Shown here piece by piece: positions 23,122 through 32,028 of a stretch of DNA of 38,237 nucleotides. The notes under the pieces are model-generated. The model was not told the DNA's origin, searched no databases, and worked only from the letters and a program-made list of their open reading frames with translations. Both the position numbers and the translations under genes were made by a program. This stretch comes from Candidatus Contendobacter odensis Run_B_J11 (lineage in GTDB: Bacteria; Pseudomonadota; Gammaproteobacteria; Competibacterales; Competibacteraceae). The DNA is taken from NCBI RefSeq assembly GCF_000531125.1, contig NZ_CBTK010000293.1, positions 1-38,237 of the forward strand, given 5' to 3'. Position 1 is the first letter of the stretch, and each line of letters opens with the position of its first letter.

Positions 23122-25494
23122 ATGATTCATTTCACTCAGCGGTTTTCCAAACGAGCAGCTTGGCTGCTGACGTTTATTTTCCTCGGCGGTTTGACAGTGC
23201 CCACCCGTTGGGCTTGGCCGGCGAGCGAACCGGCGGAACCGCTGCCGGTCGCATTGCCGGCCAGCCATCCACCGGTCGCGCCCACCAGCGGCGGCTACGT
23301 CGGCGCACAGACCTGTGCCCAGTGCCATCAGGCCGAACATCAGCGCTGGCAAGGCTCGCAACACGCCCAAGCGATGCAGCCCGCCACCGAGCAGACCGTA
23401 CTCGGCGATTTCAAGGACGCCGCGTTCACATACGCTGGAGTGACCTCCACCTTGTTCCGCCGCGACGGGAAGTTCATGGCGCGCACCGACGGGCCGGATG
23501 GAAAGTTGCAGGACTATGAAATCGCCTACACCTTCGGCGTATATCCCTTGCAGCAGTACCTCATCGGCTTCCCCGATGGCCGTTATCAGGCATTGGGCAT
23601 TGCTTGGGACAGCCGGCCCAAGGAACAGGGCGGGCAACGCTGGTTTCACCTTTATCCCGACCAGAACCTGACCCATAAAGACCCGTTGCACTGGACCGGT
23701 ATGCAGCAGAACTGGAACTACATGTGCGCCGAGTGCCATTCCACCAATTTGCACAAGAATTACGACGCCCAGCTCAAGCATTTCAATACCACCTGGTCCG
23801 AAATCAATGTGTCCTGCGAAGCCTGCCACGGTCCCGGCGTGAATCACGTCGCCTGGGCGAAGAAGGAAGGCGATTGGCAAAAGCTGGACGGCACCAAAGG
23901 GTTGTCCATCGCCCTCGACGAGCGGCGCGGGATCACCTGGAACCTCGCCCCGGACGCCAGCACCGCCCAGCGTAGCGCGCCGCGTTCCTCCAACCGTGAA
24001 CTGGAACTGTGCGCCCGTTGCCACTCGCGGCGCGGGCAATTCTGGGACGACTATGTTTTTGGCAAACCACTGCTGGACACCCACCGCCTGGCGCTGCTAA
24101 CCCCCGATCTGTATTACCCCGACGGGCAGATGAAGGACGAAGTGTTCAATCACGGTTCCTTTCTGCAAAGCCAGATGCAGGCGAAAGGCGTGAGTTGCAG
24201 CGACTGCCACGACCCACACAGCGGCCAGTTGCGCGCCTCCGGCAGCAAGGTCTGCCTGCAATGCCACCGGCCCGCGAAATACGACACGCCGCAACACCAT
24301 TTCCACCCAGCGGATTCCAAGGGCGCGGATTGCGTGGCCTGCCACGCACCCACCACGAACTATATGGTGGTGGACCCGCGCCACGATCACAGCTTCCGTA
24401 TTCCCCGCCCCGATCTGTCGGTGACGCTGGGCGTGCCTAACGCCTGCACGAAGTGTCATAGCGACCAATCGGCATCGTGGGCCGCCGAGCAGGTGAAGAA
24501 GTGGTACGGCAAGATTCCTGTGGGTCATCAACAGTTCGCCGAGGCGCTGCATGCTGGCTCTCTCGACGCCCCCGGAGCGCACGAGTTGCTGCGGGCGCTG
24601 GTCCAGAATACCGACCAGCCCAACATCGCTCGCGCCAGCGCGGCTTCCCAACTGGGTGAGCGCCTTAATCCGGCAGCGTTCGAGGCCCTCCGCCCGTTGC
24701 TGACCGATCCCGACCCGCTGCTGCGGAGTACGGCGGCGCGGGCGCTGGATGCCTTGCCGCCGGAATTGAAGCTGCGCCATCTACTGCCGTTGCTCAACGA
24801 CCCGGTACGGCTGGTGCGGATCGAAGCGGCGCGAGCGCTGGCTTCCGTGCCGCAGGAATCACTCAATGAAGCACAACGCCTGGCGATTCAGCGCGGCGTG
24901 GCGGAATACACCGCTGCGGAAATGACCAACGCGGACCGCCCCGAATCGTTTCTCAACATCGGGTTGATCGACACCGACCAGCGCCAGTTTGAAAAAGCGG
25001 AAACGGCTTACCGCGCCGCCCTGGATCTGCAACCCACCTTCACTCAGGCGGCGGTCAATCTCGCCGACTTGTACCGGCTGCAAGGACGCGATGCCGACGG
25101 TGAAAAGATGTTGCGTCAGGCGCTGGCCCTGGAGCCGCAAAATGCTGCTGCACACCATGCGTTAGGGCTGTTGCTGATCCGCCAGAAACGGCTGCCCGAA
25201 GCCCTCGCCGCTCTGGCGGAAGCCGCCCGACTGGATCCTGCCAATCCCCGCTATAGCTATGTGTATGCGGTGGCGCTGAACAGTGCCGGTCAAGGGCCGA
25301 AAGCGATTCAGGAGCTGGAAACCCTGCTGCAACGCCATCCCAACGACCGCGATAGCCTATTGGCGCTGGTGGCGTTCCAGCGCGATGCCGGCCACCTGGA
25401 CGCGGCACGCAACTACGCTCGGCGTCTGGCGACACTGGAGCCGGATAATCCCGAGGTGCAGGCGTTATTACAAAAAATGGGCGCAACCCCATAA
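23122..25494 (+). CDS. Octaheme c-type cytochrome with C-terminal TPR repeats
   Basis: 790 residues. A signal peptide is followed by eight CXXCH heme-attachment motifs starting at residues 65, 202, 232, 297, 359, 378, 404 and 442, so eight covalent c hemes are expected in the periplasm. Residues about 480-600 contain HEAT-like helical repeats (PLLTDPDPLLRSTAARAL, LLNDPVRLVRIEAARAL). Residues about 610-790 form TPR repeats (FLNIGLIDTDQRQFEKAETA, YRAALDLQPTFTQAAVNLAD). Such multiheme-TPR proteins carry electrons and bind partner proteins; substrate and partner are unknown. A strong terminator follows, so it is a separate unit from the sulfatase downstream. The plus-strand location immediately outside the defence island suggests it belongs to the envelope cluster. 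Confidence 0.9.
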   Translation: MIHFTQRFSKRAAWLLTFIFLGGLTVPTRWAWPASEPAEPLPVALPASHPPVAPTSGGYVGAQTCAQCHQAEHQRWQGSQHAQAMQPATEQTVLGDFKDAAFTYAGVTSTLFRRDGKFMARTDGPDGKLQDYEIAYTFGVYPLQQYLIGFPDGRYQALGIAWDSRPKEQGGQRWFHLYPDQNLTHKDPLHWTGMQQNWNYMCAECHSTNLHKNYDAQLKHFNTTWSEINVSCEACHGPGVNHVAWAKKEGDWQKLDGTKGLSIALDERRGITWNLAPDASTAQRSAPRSSNRELELCARCHSRRGQFWDDYVFGKPLLDTHRLALLTPDLYYPDGQMKDEVFNHGSFLQSQMQAKGVSCSDCHDPHSGQLRASGSKVCLQCHRPAKYDTPQHHFHPADSKGADCVACHAPTTNYMVVDPRHDHSFRIPRPDLSVTLGVPNACTKCHSDQSASWAAEQVKKWYGKIPVGHQQFAEALHAGSLDAPGAHELLRALVQNTDQPNIARASAASQLGERLNPAAFEALRPLLTDPDPLLRSTAARALDALPPELKLRHLLPLLNDPVRLVRIEAARALASVPQESLNEAQRLAIQRGVAEYTAAEMTNADRPESFLNIGLIDTDQRQFEKAETAYRAALDLQPTFTQAAVNLADLYRLQGRDADGEKMLRQALALEPQNAAAHHALGLLLIRQKRLPEALAALAEAARLDPANPRYSYVYAVALNSAGQGPKAIQELETLLQRHPNDRDSLLALVAFQRDAGHLDAARNYARRLATLEPDNPEVQALLQKMGATP

Positions 25495-25537
25495 TCCCGC
25501 GCGAGTCAGACCCGGATTTCCGAGCGTTGCGTTTTCG

Positions 25538-25561
25538 AAACCCGCCGCATGGCGGGTTTTT
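25538..25561 (+). terminator. Rho-independent terminator
   Basis: AAACCCGCC, a GCAT loop, then GGCGGGTTTTT: a perfect 9-base stem ending in a T-run, 43 bases after the cytochrome stop. Confidence 0.92.
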
Positions 25562-25598
25562 CATGTTGTGCGCAAGGCGTCCATAGACGCCGAGCCGA

Positions 25599-25649
25599 TT
25601 CGCAGCCGCAACTGTGGTGAAACAACAAGAAAAACCGACTACCCTTATC
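25599..25649 (+). promoter_or_regulatory. Conserved 51-nt sulfatase leader element, copy 1
   Basis: Aligns without gaps to 29016-29066, upstream of the second sulfatase: 40 of 51 positions are identical by hand count, including a 16-base identical core CAAGAAAAACCGACTA and shared TTCGCAG and TTATC ends. It lies 75 bases before the sulfatase ATG. It could be a promoter/operator or a 5' UTR element. As the flanking DNA differs, selection on this block is plausible. Confidence 0.65.
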
Positions 25650-25723
25650 GGATTCCCCTGCTGGGAAAGACAGTTCGGCTTCCGGTTCCACCGGGAAAAA
25701 GCACACTTCAAGAGGAGCTGCAC

Positions 25724-28480
25724 ATGCAAATACGTTCATCCAACGCGCCTCGCTGGGAATTTCATCCCAGGATAGGGCGGGGAATTTGCTCGGCCATGGT
25801 GATCGTGGCTTGTCTCGCCGCCGCCGGCGTTCAGGCCGCCGACCAGGGACCACGCCACCACGCCAAGGGCCAGTACGAGACCGTCACCGCCACCTACACG
25901 GCGGTCGAGGGTGACGAGTTGATCGCCATCGGCGAGCGCTTCGAGGTTCCGCTGGAGTCGCTGAAAGCGCAGAACAAGCTGACATCGGACGAGGTCACGG
26001 TGGGCCAAAAGCTGGTCGTGGCCACCGGCGCAGCCGAGACAGGACTAGCCAGCGCCCCGCAAATCACCGGCGTGCCGGGTTCGCCCAGCGCCACTACCAC
26101 CATCAGCGGGAACCAACTCCCGCCGCCCGACCCGAAATTCGGCGGGGTGATCAAGGAAAAGGCCACGGAGTCGAAAGCCTGGTGGCCGCCGCGTATCGTG
26201 CCGCCCAAAAGCGCACCCAATGTCCTGCTCATCATGACCGACGATAGCGGCTTCGGCGCGCCGAGTACCTTCGGCGGCGTCGTCCCGACCCCGGCCCTGG
26301 ATCGCATCGCGAACAATGGGCTGCGCTACACCCAGTTTCACTCCACCTCACTGTGCTCACCGACGCGGGCCGCGCTGATCACCGGTCGCAACCATCACGT
26401 GGCGGGCTTCGGAGTCGTGGGCGAAGCGGCGACGGGGTTCCCCGGCTACGATTCGATCATCAAGAAGGACGCCGGCACCATCGGCACCATCCTCAAGGAA
26501 AACGGCTATGCGACCTCGTGGTTCGGCAAGGACCACAACACGCCCTTTTACCAGGCGAGCCAGGCCGGCCCCTTCGGCCAATGGCCGACCGGGATGGGCT
26601 TCGATTATTTCTACGGCTTCATCGGCGGCGATACCAGCCAGTGGCAACCGAACCTGTTCCGCAACACGACCGCCATCTATCCCTTCCAGGGCAATCCCGG
26701 CTGGAATCTGACCACGGCGATGGCCGATGACGCGATCCAGTACATGAAGCAACTCAAGGAGATCGCGCCCGACAAACCGTTCTTCGTCTATTACGTACCG
26801 GGCGGCACCCACGCCCCGCATCACCCGACGCCGGAATGGATCAAGAAGATCAGCGACCTGCGCCTGTTCGATGGCGGCTGGAACAAGATTCGCGAGACCA
26901 TCTTCGCCAACCAGAAACGGCTGGGCATCATGCCCACCGATGCCAAGCTGACGCCGTGGCCGAAGGAACTGCCGGAGTGGGATTCGCTGAGCTTCGAGGA
27001 GAAGAAGCTCTTCATCAAGCAGGCCGACGTCTTCGGGGCCTACCTCGCCTACACCGATCACGAGATTGGCCGGGTCATCCAGGCGGTCGAAGATCTCGGC
27101 GAACTCAACAACACCCTGATCATTTACATTGCCGGCGACAACGGCGCGAGCGCCGAGGGCATGCTCAACGGCACGCCGAACGAGTTCACCACCTTCAACG
27201 GCATTGCCGTGCCGGTCAAGGATCAGTTCCTCTGGTACGAGTTCTGGGGATCGGATCGGACCTTCCCGCACTTCGCGGCGCCTTGGGCGTGGGCGATGGA
27301 CACACCGTTCAAGTGGACCAAGCAGGTAGCGTCGCACTTCGGCGGGACATCCCAGGGCCTCGCCATGTCCTGGCCCGGCCACATCACGGACATGGGCGGC
27401 ATCCGCCGCCAGTTCCACCACGTCATCGACATCGTGCCGACCCTCCTGGAAGCCACCGGCATCGAAGCGCCCGAGACGATCAATGGCATCCAGCAACGCC
27501 CCATCGAAGGCGTGAGCATGACGTACACCTGGGACAAGGCCAACGCCGACGCGCCGACTAAGCATAAGACGCAATACTTCGAGATGCTCGGTAATCGCGC
27601 CATCTATCACGACGGTTGGGTAGCGGCCACGACTCCGGTGACGCTCCCCTGGGAGCTGAGCCACGCCACGCCGCCGGACGTAATCACCGGCTACAAGTGG
27701 GAGCTCTACGACATCAACAAGGACCCCACCGAGTTCGACGATCTGGCTGGGAAGATGCCGGACAAGCTCAAGGAAATGCAGGAAATTTTCTACGCCCAGG
27801 CGAGGAAGTACGACGTGCTGCCGCTCGACAACTCGACGCTGGCGCGCTTCCTCACGCCGCGTCCGAGCGCGACGGCGGGACGCACGAAGTTCACCTACTC
27901 CGGCACGCTAACCGGCGTACCCGCCAGCGCCGCGCCGAACATCCTCGAAAAGGACTATACGATCACCGCCGAGATCACCGTCCCCGAAGGGGGCGGCGAA
28001 GGCATGATCGTCACCCAGGGCGGGCGCTTCGGCGGCTATGCCCTCATGCTCTCGAAGGGCCTGATGGGCCTCCGCCACGGCAAGCCGGTGTTCATCTACA
28101 ACCTTCTTGACCTCAAGCGCACCCTCTGGGAAGGACCCGAACTCCCGCCCGGCAAGCACACCCTCGTCTTCGACTTCAAGATCGAGGGCGTCGGCTTCGG
28201 CAAAGGCGGCACCGGCCGGCTCATCGTGGACGGGCAGGAGGTGGACAAGAAAGCGATGGAGCACACCACGCCCATTCTATTCCCCGAGAACGAGGACTTT
28301 GATGTCGGAATGGACACCCGCACCGGGGTAGCGCTGGTTGAGTATCGCTACGATGTCCCCTTCGCATTCACTGGCGTGATCGACAAGCTCACCTTCGATC
28401 TGGGTCCCGAGCAATACACCGAGGCGGAGAAAAAGCTTCTTCCAGCCATTCGCGACCAGGTCGCGCGGGCGAAGGACTAG
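25724..28480 (+). CDS. Exported LysM-arylsulfatase (formylglycine type), copy 1
   Basis: 918 residues from ATG 25724 (AGAGGAGCTGCAC upstream); the longer frame from 25283 is a shadow of the cytochrome gene. Residues 1-38 form a signal peptide and residues 58-100 a LysM domain (EGDELIAIGERF, SLKAQNKL, GQKLVV). The sulfatase domain then starts at APNVLLIMTDDSGFG with Asp173-Asp174 as metal ligands. Cys211 in S-L-C-S-P-T-R is the residue converted to formylglycine by FGE. GKDHN, GTHAPHHP and IAGDNGAS supply further active-site residues. The 270-residue C-terminal extension is beta-rich. It cleaves sulfate esters; the substrate is unknown. FGE is not encoded in this window. Confidence 0.93.
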   Translation: MQIRSSNAPRWEFHPRIGRGICSAMVIVACLAAAGVQAADQGPRHHAKGQYETVTATYTAVEGDELIAIGERFEVPLESLKAQNKLTSDEVTVGQKLVVATGAAETGLASAPQITGVPGSPSATTTISGNQLPPPDPKFGGVIKEKATESKAWWPPRIVPPKSAPNVLLIMTDDSGFGAPSTFGGVVPTPALDRIANNGLRYTQFHSTSLCSPTRAALITGRNHHVAGFGVVGEAATGFPGYDSIIKKDAGTIGTILKENGYATSWFGKDHNTPFYQASQAGPFGQWPTGMGFDYFYGFIGGDTSQWQPNLFRNTTAIYPFQGNPGWNLTTAMADDAIQYMKQLKEIAPDKPFFVYYVPGGTHAPHHPTPEWIKKISDLRLFDGGWNKIRETIFANQKRLGIMPTDAKLTPWPKELPEWDSLSFEEKKLFIKQADVFGAYLAYTDHEIGRVIQAVEDLGELNNTLIIYIAGDNGASAEGMLNGTPNEFTTFNGIAVPVKDQFLWYEFWGSDRTFPHFAAPWAWAMDTPFKWTKQVASHFGGTSQGLAMSWPGHITDMGGIRRQFHHVIDIVPTLLEATGIEAPETINGIQQRPIEGVSMTYTWDKANADAPTKHKTQYFEMLGNRAIYHDGWVAATTPVTLPWELSHATPPDVITGYKWELYDINKDPTEFDDLAGKMPDKLKEMQEIFYAQARKYDVLPLDNSTLARFLTPRPSATAGRTKFTYSGTLTGVPASAAPNILEKDYTITAEITVPEGGGEGMIVTQGGRFGGYALMLSKGLMGLRHGKPVFIYNLLDLKRTLWEGPELPPGKHTLVFDFKIEGVGFGKGGTGRLIVDGQEVDKKAMEHTTPILFPENEDFDVGMDTRTGVALVEYRYDVPFAFTGVIDKLTFDLGPEQYTEAEKKLLPAIRDQVARAKD

Positions 28481-28496
28481 CGGCGTGACGGGGGCG

Positions 28497-28862
28497 ATGA
28501 AAAAAGCGCTGATGCTCGCCGCGCTCGGCGAGGTTGCCACCGGCGTGGCGTTACTAATGGTTCCGTCGCTGGTCGGGCGGCTGTTGCTCGGCGCGGAACT
28601 GATCGGCATCGCCCTGCCGGTGGCGCGCGTGGCTGGCATGGCCCTGATCGGGCTGGGGGTCGCCTGCTGGCCGGGCTTGGCGCTGGCCGGCATGTTGACC
28701 TACAGCGCGGGCGTCGCGTTGTACCTCGCTTACCTCGGTATCGGCGGCGAATGGGTCGGGCCTCTGTTGTGGCCGGGCGTAGCGCTGCACGCCGTCATGG
28801 CGCTGTTGCTGGTCTGGACCTGGCGCGACGAGCGACGGACCCAGGCGACCCATAAAGGGTAG
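28497..28862 (+). CDS. Small four-helix membrane protein
   Basis: About 121 residues from ATG 28497 (GTG 28485 is an alternative), starting 16 bases after the sulfatase stop and so probably in its operon. Four hydrophobic segments (ALMLAALGEVATGVALLMVP, a second around VARVAGMALIGLGVACW, a third around LAGMLTYSAGVALYLAYLG, and LHAVMALLLVWTW) predict an inner-membrane protein with a basic C-terminal tail. I recognise no specific family. Confidence 0.75.
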   Translation: MKKALMLAALGEVATGVALLMVPSLVGRLLLGAELIGIALPVARVAGMALIGLGVACWPGLALAGMLTYSAGVALYLAYLGIGGEWVGPLLWPGVALHAVMALLLVWTWRDERRTQATHKG

Positions 28863-29015
28863 CCCGACCCGTAATTTCGCGACCTTGACGGTTGATCGGC
28901 TCGCTACCAGACTTCTTAATTGGTAGCATTTTTACCGACTAAGGTAGTCCTGTAAAAAGTAGTGCCCTGATTGCACTGCATAAGCTGTCAATCTGTTCGA
29001 GCAAATATGCGCTGG

Positions 29016-29066
29016 TTCGCAGGTACGATTGTCGTGAAATAGCAAGAAAAACCGACTATTTTTATC
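29016..29066 (+). promoter_or_regulatory. Conserved 51-nt sulfatase leader element, copy 2
   Basis: Partner of 25599-25649. Here the 3' end can also pair with downstream DNA: CGACTAT at 29053-29059 and ATAGTCG at 29071-29077 form a 7-base stem. It lies 44 bases before the sulfatase ATG. The rest of 28863-29110 is an intergenic leader without a gene. Confidence 0.65.
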
Positions 29067-29110
29067 AACGATAGTCGCCGAAACCAATACCCTCATTTGG
29101 AGGATTACCT

Positions 29111-31921
29111 ATGCAGAACATGTTATCCCACGGGTTTCACTGGAAACCTTTCAGGGGAGCGAGGCTTGGCATCTGCTCAGCTTTGGCTTTAATCGCCGGT
29201 CTCGCCTTCGGCAGCGTCCAAGCGGCCGACCGAGGATCGCTCAAATACGCGGAGGGCCGCTTCGACGCTGCCACCGCTACCTATGAGGTGGTCGCGGGCG
29301 ACGATCTGGCTGCGATCAGCGAGCGCTTCAGCGTCACGGTGCCGGAGCTGAGGGCGCAAAACAAGCTAACCACAGATAAGATCGAGGTTGGTCAGAAGTT
29401 GGTAGTGGCTGCCAGCGGAAACGGGATCACCGGTGTTCTTGGCTCACCCAGCGCTACCACCACGATCAGCGGCACCCAACTCCCAGCGCCACAGCCGAAA
29501 TTCGGCGGCGTGATCAAGGACGACGCACTTCAATCCAAGCCGTGGTGGGCACCACGCATCGTGCCGCCCAAGGGCGCGCCCAATATCCTGCTGATCCTGA
29601 CCGACGACGCCGGCTTTGCCGTTCCGAGTACCTTCGGCGGCGTGATCCCGACGCCAACTATGGACAGCATCGCGGCGAATGGTCTGCGCTACAACCGCAT
29701 CTTCTCCACCTCGCTGTGCTCGCCGACCCGCGCCGCGCTGATCACCGGGCGCAACCACCACTCGGTGGGTTTCGGGGTGATCGCCGAGCAGGCCACCGGG
29801 TTCCCCGGCTACAACAGCGTCATCGGCGCGGACAATGCGACCATCGGCCGCATCCTGCGCGACAACGGCTATGCAACGTCGTGGTTCGGCAAGGACCACA
29901 ACACGCCGACTTACGAAGCCAGCCAGGCCGGGCCATTCACCCAGTGGCCGACCGGCATGGGCTTCGACTACTTCTACGGTTTTGTCGGCGGCGATGCCAA
30001 TCAGTGGGGGCCGAACCTGTTCCGCAACACCACGCAAATCTATCCGTGGATTGGTCACGAGGGCACCCTGAAGATGGATCGATCCGATCCGAAGGCAGCG
30101 ATCTGGCCCGTCACCGGCAAAGAGAGTTCCTGGAACCTGGTCACCGCAATGGCTGACGACGCTATCGCCTGGATGGACCGGATTCACCAGATCGATCCTG
30201 ACCAGCCGATCTTCCTCCACTACGTACCCGGTGCCTCGCACGCGCCGCACCACCCGACCAGGGAATGGGTGGACAAGATCCACGCCATGCACCTGTTCGA
30301 CGATGGCTACGAGAAGCTGCGCGAGCGGATCTTCGCGAACCAGCAGCGGCTGGGCGTGATTCCCAAAGGGCTGAAGCTCACGCCTTGGCCCAATGAAATG
30401 CTGACGCCGTGGGACAAGCTGAGCGCGGACGCTAAGAAGCTCTACATCCGCCAGGTGGAGGTCTTCGCCGCCTATGTCGCTTACAGCGACTACGAGATCG
30501 GCCGTGTGATCCAGCACTTCAAGGATCTCGGCAGGCTCGAGAACACGCTGATCATCTACCAGAACGGCGACAACGGCACCAGCGCCGAAGGCGGGCCGGA
30601 AGGCACCTTCAGCGAGGTGGCGTTCTTCAACGGGGTGAAGCCGCCGGTGGATGTGCAGATGAAGTTCTACGAAGCCTGGGGCACCGAACTGGCCTACAAC
30701 CACATGTCGGCCGGCTGGTCCTGGGCCTTCGACACGCCGTTCGACTGGTTCAAGCAGAACGCCTCCCGGCTCGGCGGCACCAACCAGAACATGGTGATCC
30801 AGTGGCCGGCTCGCATCAAGGACCAAGGCGGCCTGCGCGAGCAGTTTATGCATGTCATCGACCACGTGCCCACGATCCTGGAAGTCACCGGCATCAAGGC
30901 GCCCGAAGTCGTGGACGGCATCAAGCAGAAGCCGATCGAAGGCACCAGCTACGCCTACACCTTCGACGCGGCTAACGCCAAGGCGCCTTCCCGGCATACG
31001 ACCCAGTATTTCGAGATGATGGGCCAGTGGGCCATGTATCACGATGGCTGGCTGATGAGTACCAAGGTGGACCGCGCGCCGTGGGATGCCTTCTCCTCGG
31101 CCAACCCGGATCCGCTGAATAACCAGGTGTTCCAACTCTACGACCTGAGCAAGAGCTGGAACCAATCCGAAGACATCGCCGCGCAGCACCCGGACAAGGT
31201 GAAGGAAATGCGGGCCATGTTCCTGGAGGAAGCGAGGAAGTATCAGGTCCTGCCGCTGGATGCCTCGGTCGGTGCCCGCGTCGCGGCGCAGCGTCCGAGC
31301 CTCACCGCCGGCCGCAATGAGTATGTTTACACGGCGCCCATGATCGGTTTGCCGCAGGGCGATGCGCCCTATCTGCTCAACACCTCCTACACGATCACCG
31401 CAGACATCACCATTCCTGAAGGCGGTGCCGAGGGTATGATCGTGACTTCCGGCGGGCGCTTTGCCGGCTTCGGCATGTACCTGCTCAAGGGCAAGCCGGT
31501 GTTCCTGTGGAACCTGCTCGATCTGGAGCGCATCAAGTGGGAGGGTCCGGACACGCTCACGCCCGGCCAGCACACCATCGAGTTCGACTCCAAGTATGAG
31601 GGCCTCGGCGCGGCCACGATGGCGTTCAACAATTTCTCGGGCATCGGCAAGGGGGCCGACACCACCTTCAAGGTCGATGGCAAGGTGGTCGCGACCAAGA
31701 AGATGGAGAGGACGATTCCCATCATCCTGCAATGGGACGAGAGCTTCGACATCGGCTCCGACACGATCACCGGCGTGAACGACGCGGACTACAAGCCGCC
31801 CTTCCCGTTGACCGCCAAGCTCAACAAGCTGACCATCAAGGTGGACCGGCCGAAGTTATCTCCTGAGGACATCAAGAAACTTGAGGAAGCCCTGAAGAAG
31901 GTCGAATCCGCCCGCGAGTAA
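29111..31921 (+). CDS. Exported LysM-arylsulfatase (formylglycine type), copy 2
   Basis: 936 residues; GGAGG lies 8 bases before the ATG. It has the same layout as the copy at 25724: signal peptide, LysM (about 58-100, VAGDDLAAISERF, ELRAQNKL, VGQKLVV), the linker motif GSPSATTTIS, and the sulfatase domain with LTDDAGF (Asp165-Asp166), Cys203 in S-L-C-S-P-T-R, GKDHN, GASHAPHHP and NGDNG. The N-terminal metal motif reads DDAGFAVPS where copy 1 has DDSGFGAPS. An insert around residue 315 (LKMDRSDPKAAIWPVTGKES) is absent from copy 1, so the substrates may differ. A perfect 12-base-stem terminator follows. Confidence 0.93.
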   Translation: MQNMLSHGFHWKPFRGARLGICSALALIAGLAFGSVQAADRGSLKYAEGRFDAATATYEVVAGDDLAAISERFSVTVPELRAQNKLTTDKIEVGQKLVVAASGNGITGVLGSPSATTTISGTQLPAPQPKFGGVIKDDALQSKPWWAPRIVPPKGAPNILLILTDDAGFAVPSTFGGVIPTPTMDSIAANGLRYNRIFSTSLCSPTRAALITGRNHHSVGFGVIAEQATGFPGYNSVIGADNATIGRILRDNGYATSWFGKDHNTPTYEASQAGPFTQWPTGMGFDYFYGFVGGDANQWGPNLFRNTTQIYPWIGHEGTLKMDRSDPKAAIWPVTGKESSWNLVTAMADDAIAWMDRIHQIDPDQPIFLHYVPGASHAPHHPTREWVDKIHAMHLFDDGYEKLRERIFANQQRLGVIPKGLKLTPWPNEMLTPWDKLSADAKKLYIRQVEVFAAYVAYSDYEIGRVIQHFKDLGRLENTLIIYQNGDNGTSAEGGPEGTFSEVAFFNGVKPPVDVQMKFYEAWGTELAYNHMSAGWSWAFDTPFDWFKQNASRLGGTNQNMVIQWPARIKDQGGLREQFMHVIDHVPTILEVTGIKAPEVVDGIKQKPIEGTSYAYTFDAANAKAPSRHTTQYFEMMGQWAMYHDGWLMSTKVDRAPWDAFSSANPDPLNNQVFQLYDLSKSWNQSEDIAAQHPDKVKEMRAMFLEEARKYQVLPLDASVGARVAAQRPSLTAGRNEYVYTAPMIGLPQGDAPYLLNTSYTITADITIPEGGAEGMIVTSGGRFAGFGMYLLKGKPVFLWNLLDLERIKWEGPDTLTPGQHTIEFDSKYEGLGAATMAFNNFSGIGKGADTTFKVDGKVVATKKMERTIPIILQWDESFDIGSDTITGVNDADYKPPFPLTAKLNKLTIKVDRPKLSPEDIKKLEEALKKVESARE

Positions 31922-31941
31922 TTAGGTTTCAGTCGTGAACC

Positions 31942-31979
31942 ACGCGGGGCGTTTCGTCATTGAACGCCCCGCGTCTTTT
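31942..31979 (+). terminator. Rho-independent terminator
   Basis: A perfect 12-base stem (ACGCGGGGCGTT, 31942-31953; 31963-31974) with a 9-base loop is followed by CTTTT. It ends the sulfatase transcript 20 bases after its stop. Confidence 0.9.
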
Positions 31980-32028
31980 CGGAGCTTCATCTATGAAATG
32001 GCACATGCAACATCAAGGGAAAGCGCAC

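Noticed and set aside
23095-24084. 329-residue minus-strand open frame opposite the cytochrome gene
   Set aside because: Lies over five CXXCH-bearing segments of the real gene and has no ribosome site or domain.
26357-27664. 435-residue minus-strand open frame opposite the first sulfatase gene
   Set aside because: Same antisense effect; also overlapped fully by sulfatase active-site sequence.
29444-31732. 762-residue minus-strand open frame opposite the second sulfatase gene
   Set aside because: His/Arg/Val-rich antisense frame with no recognisable domain; the opposite strand encodes an evident sulfatase.
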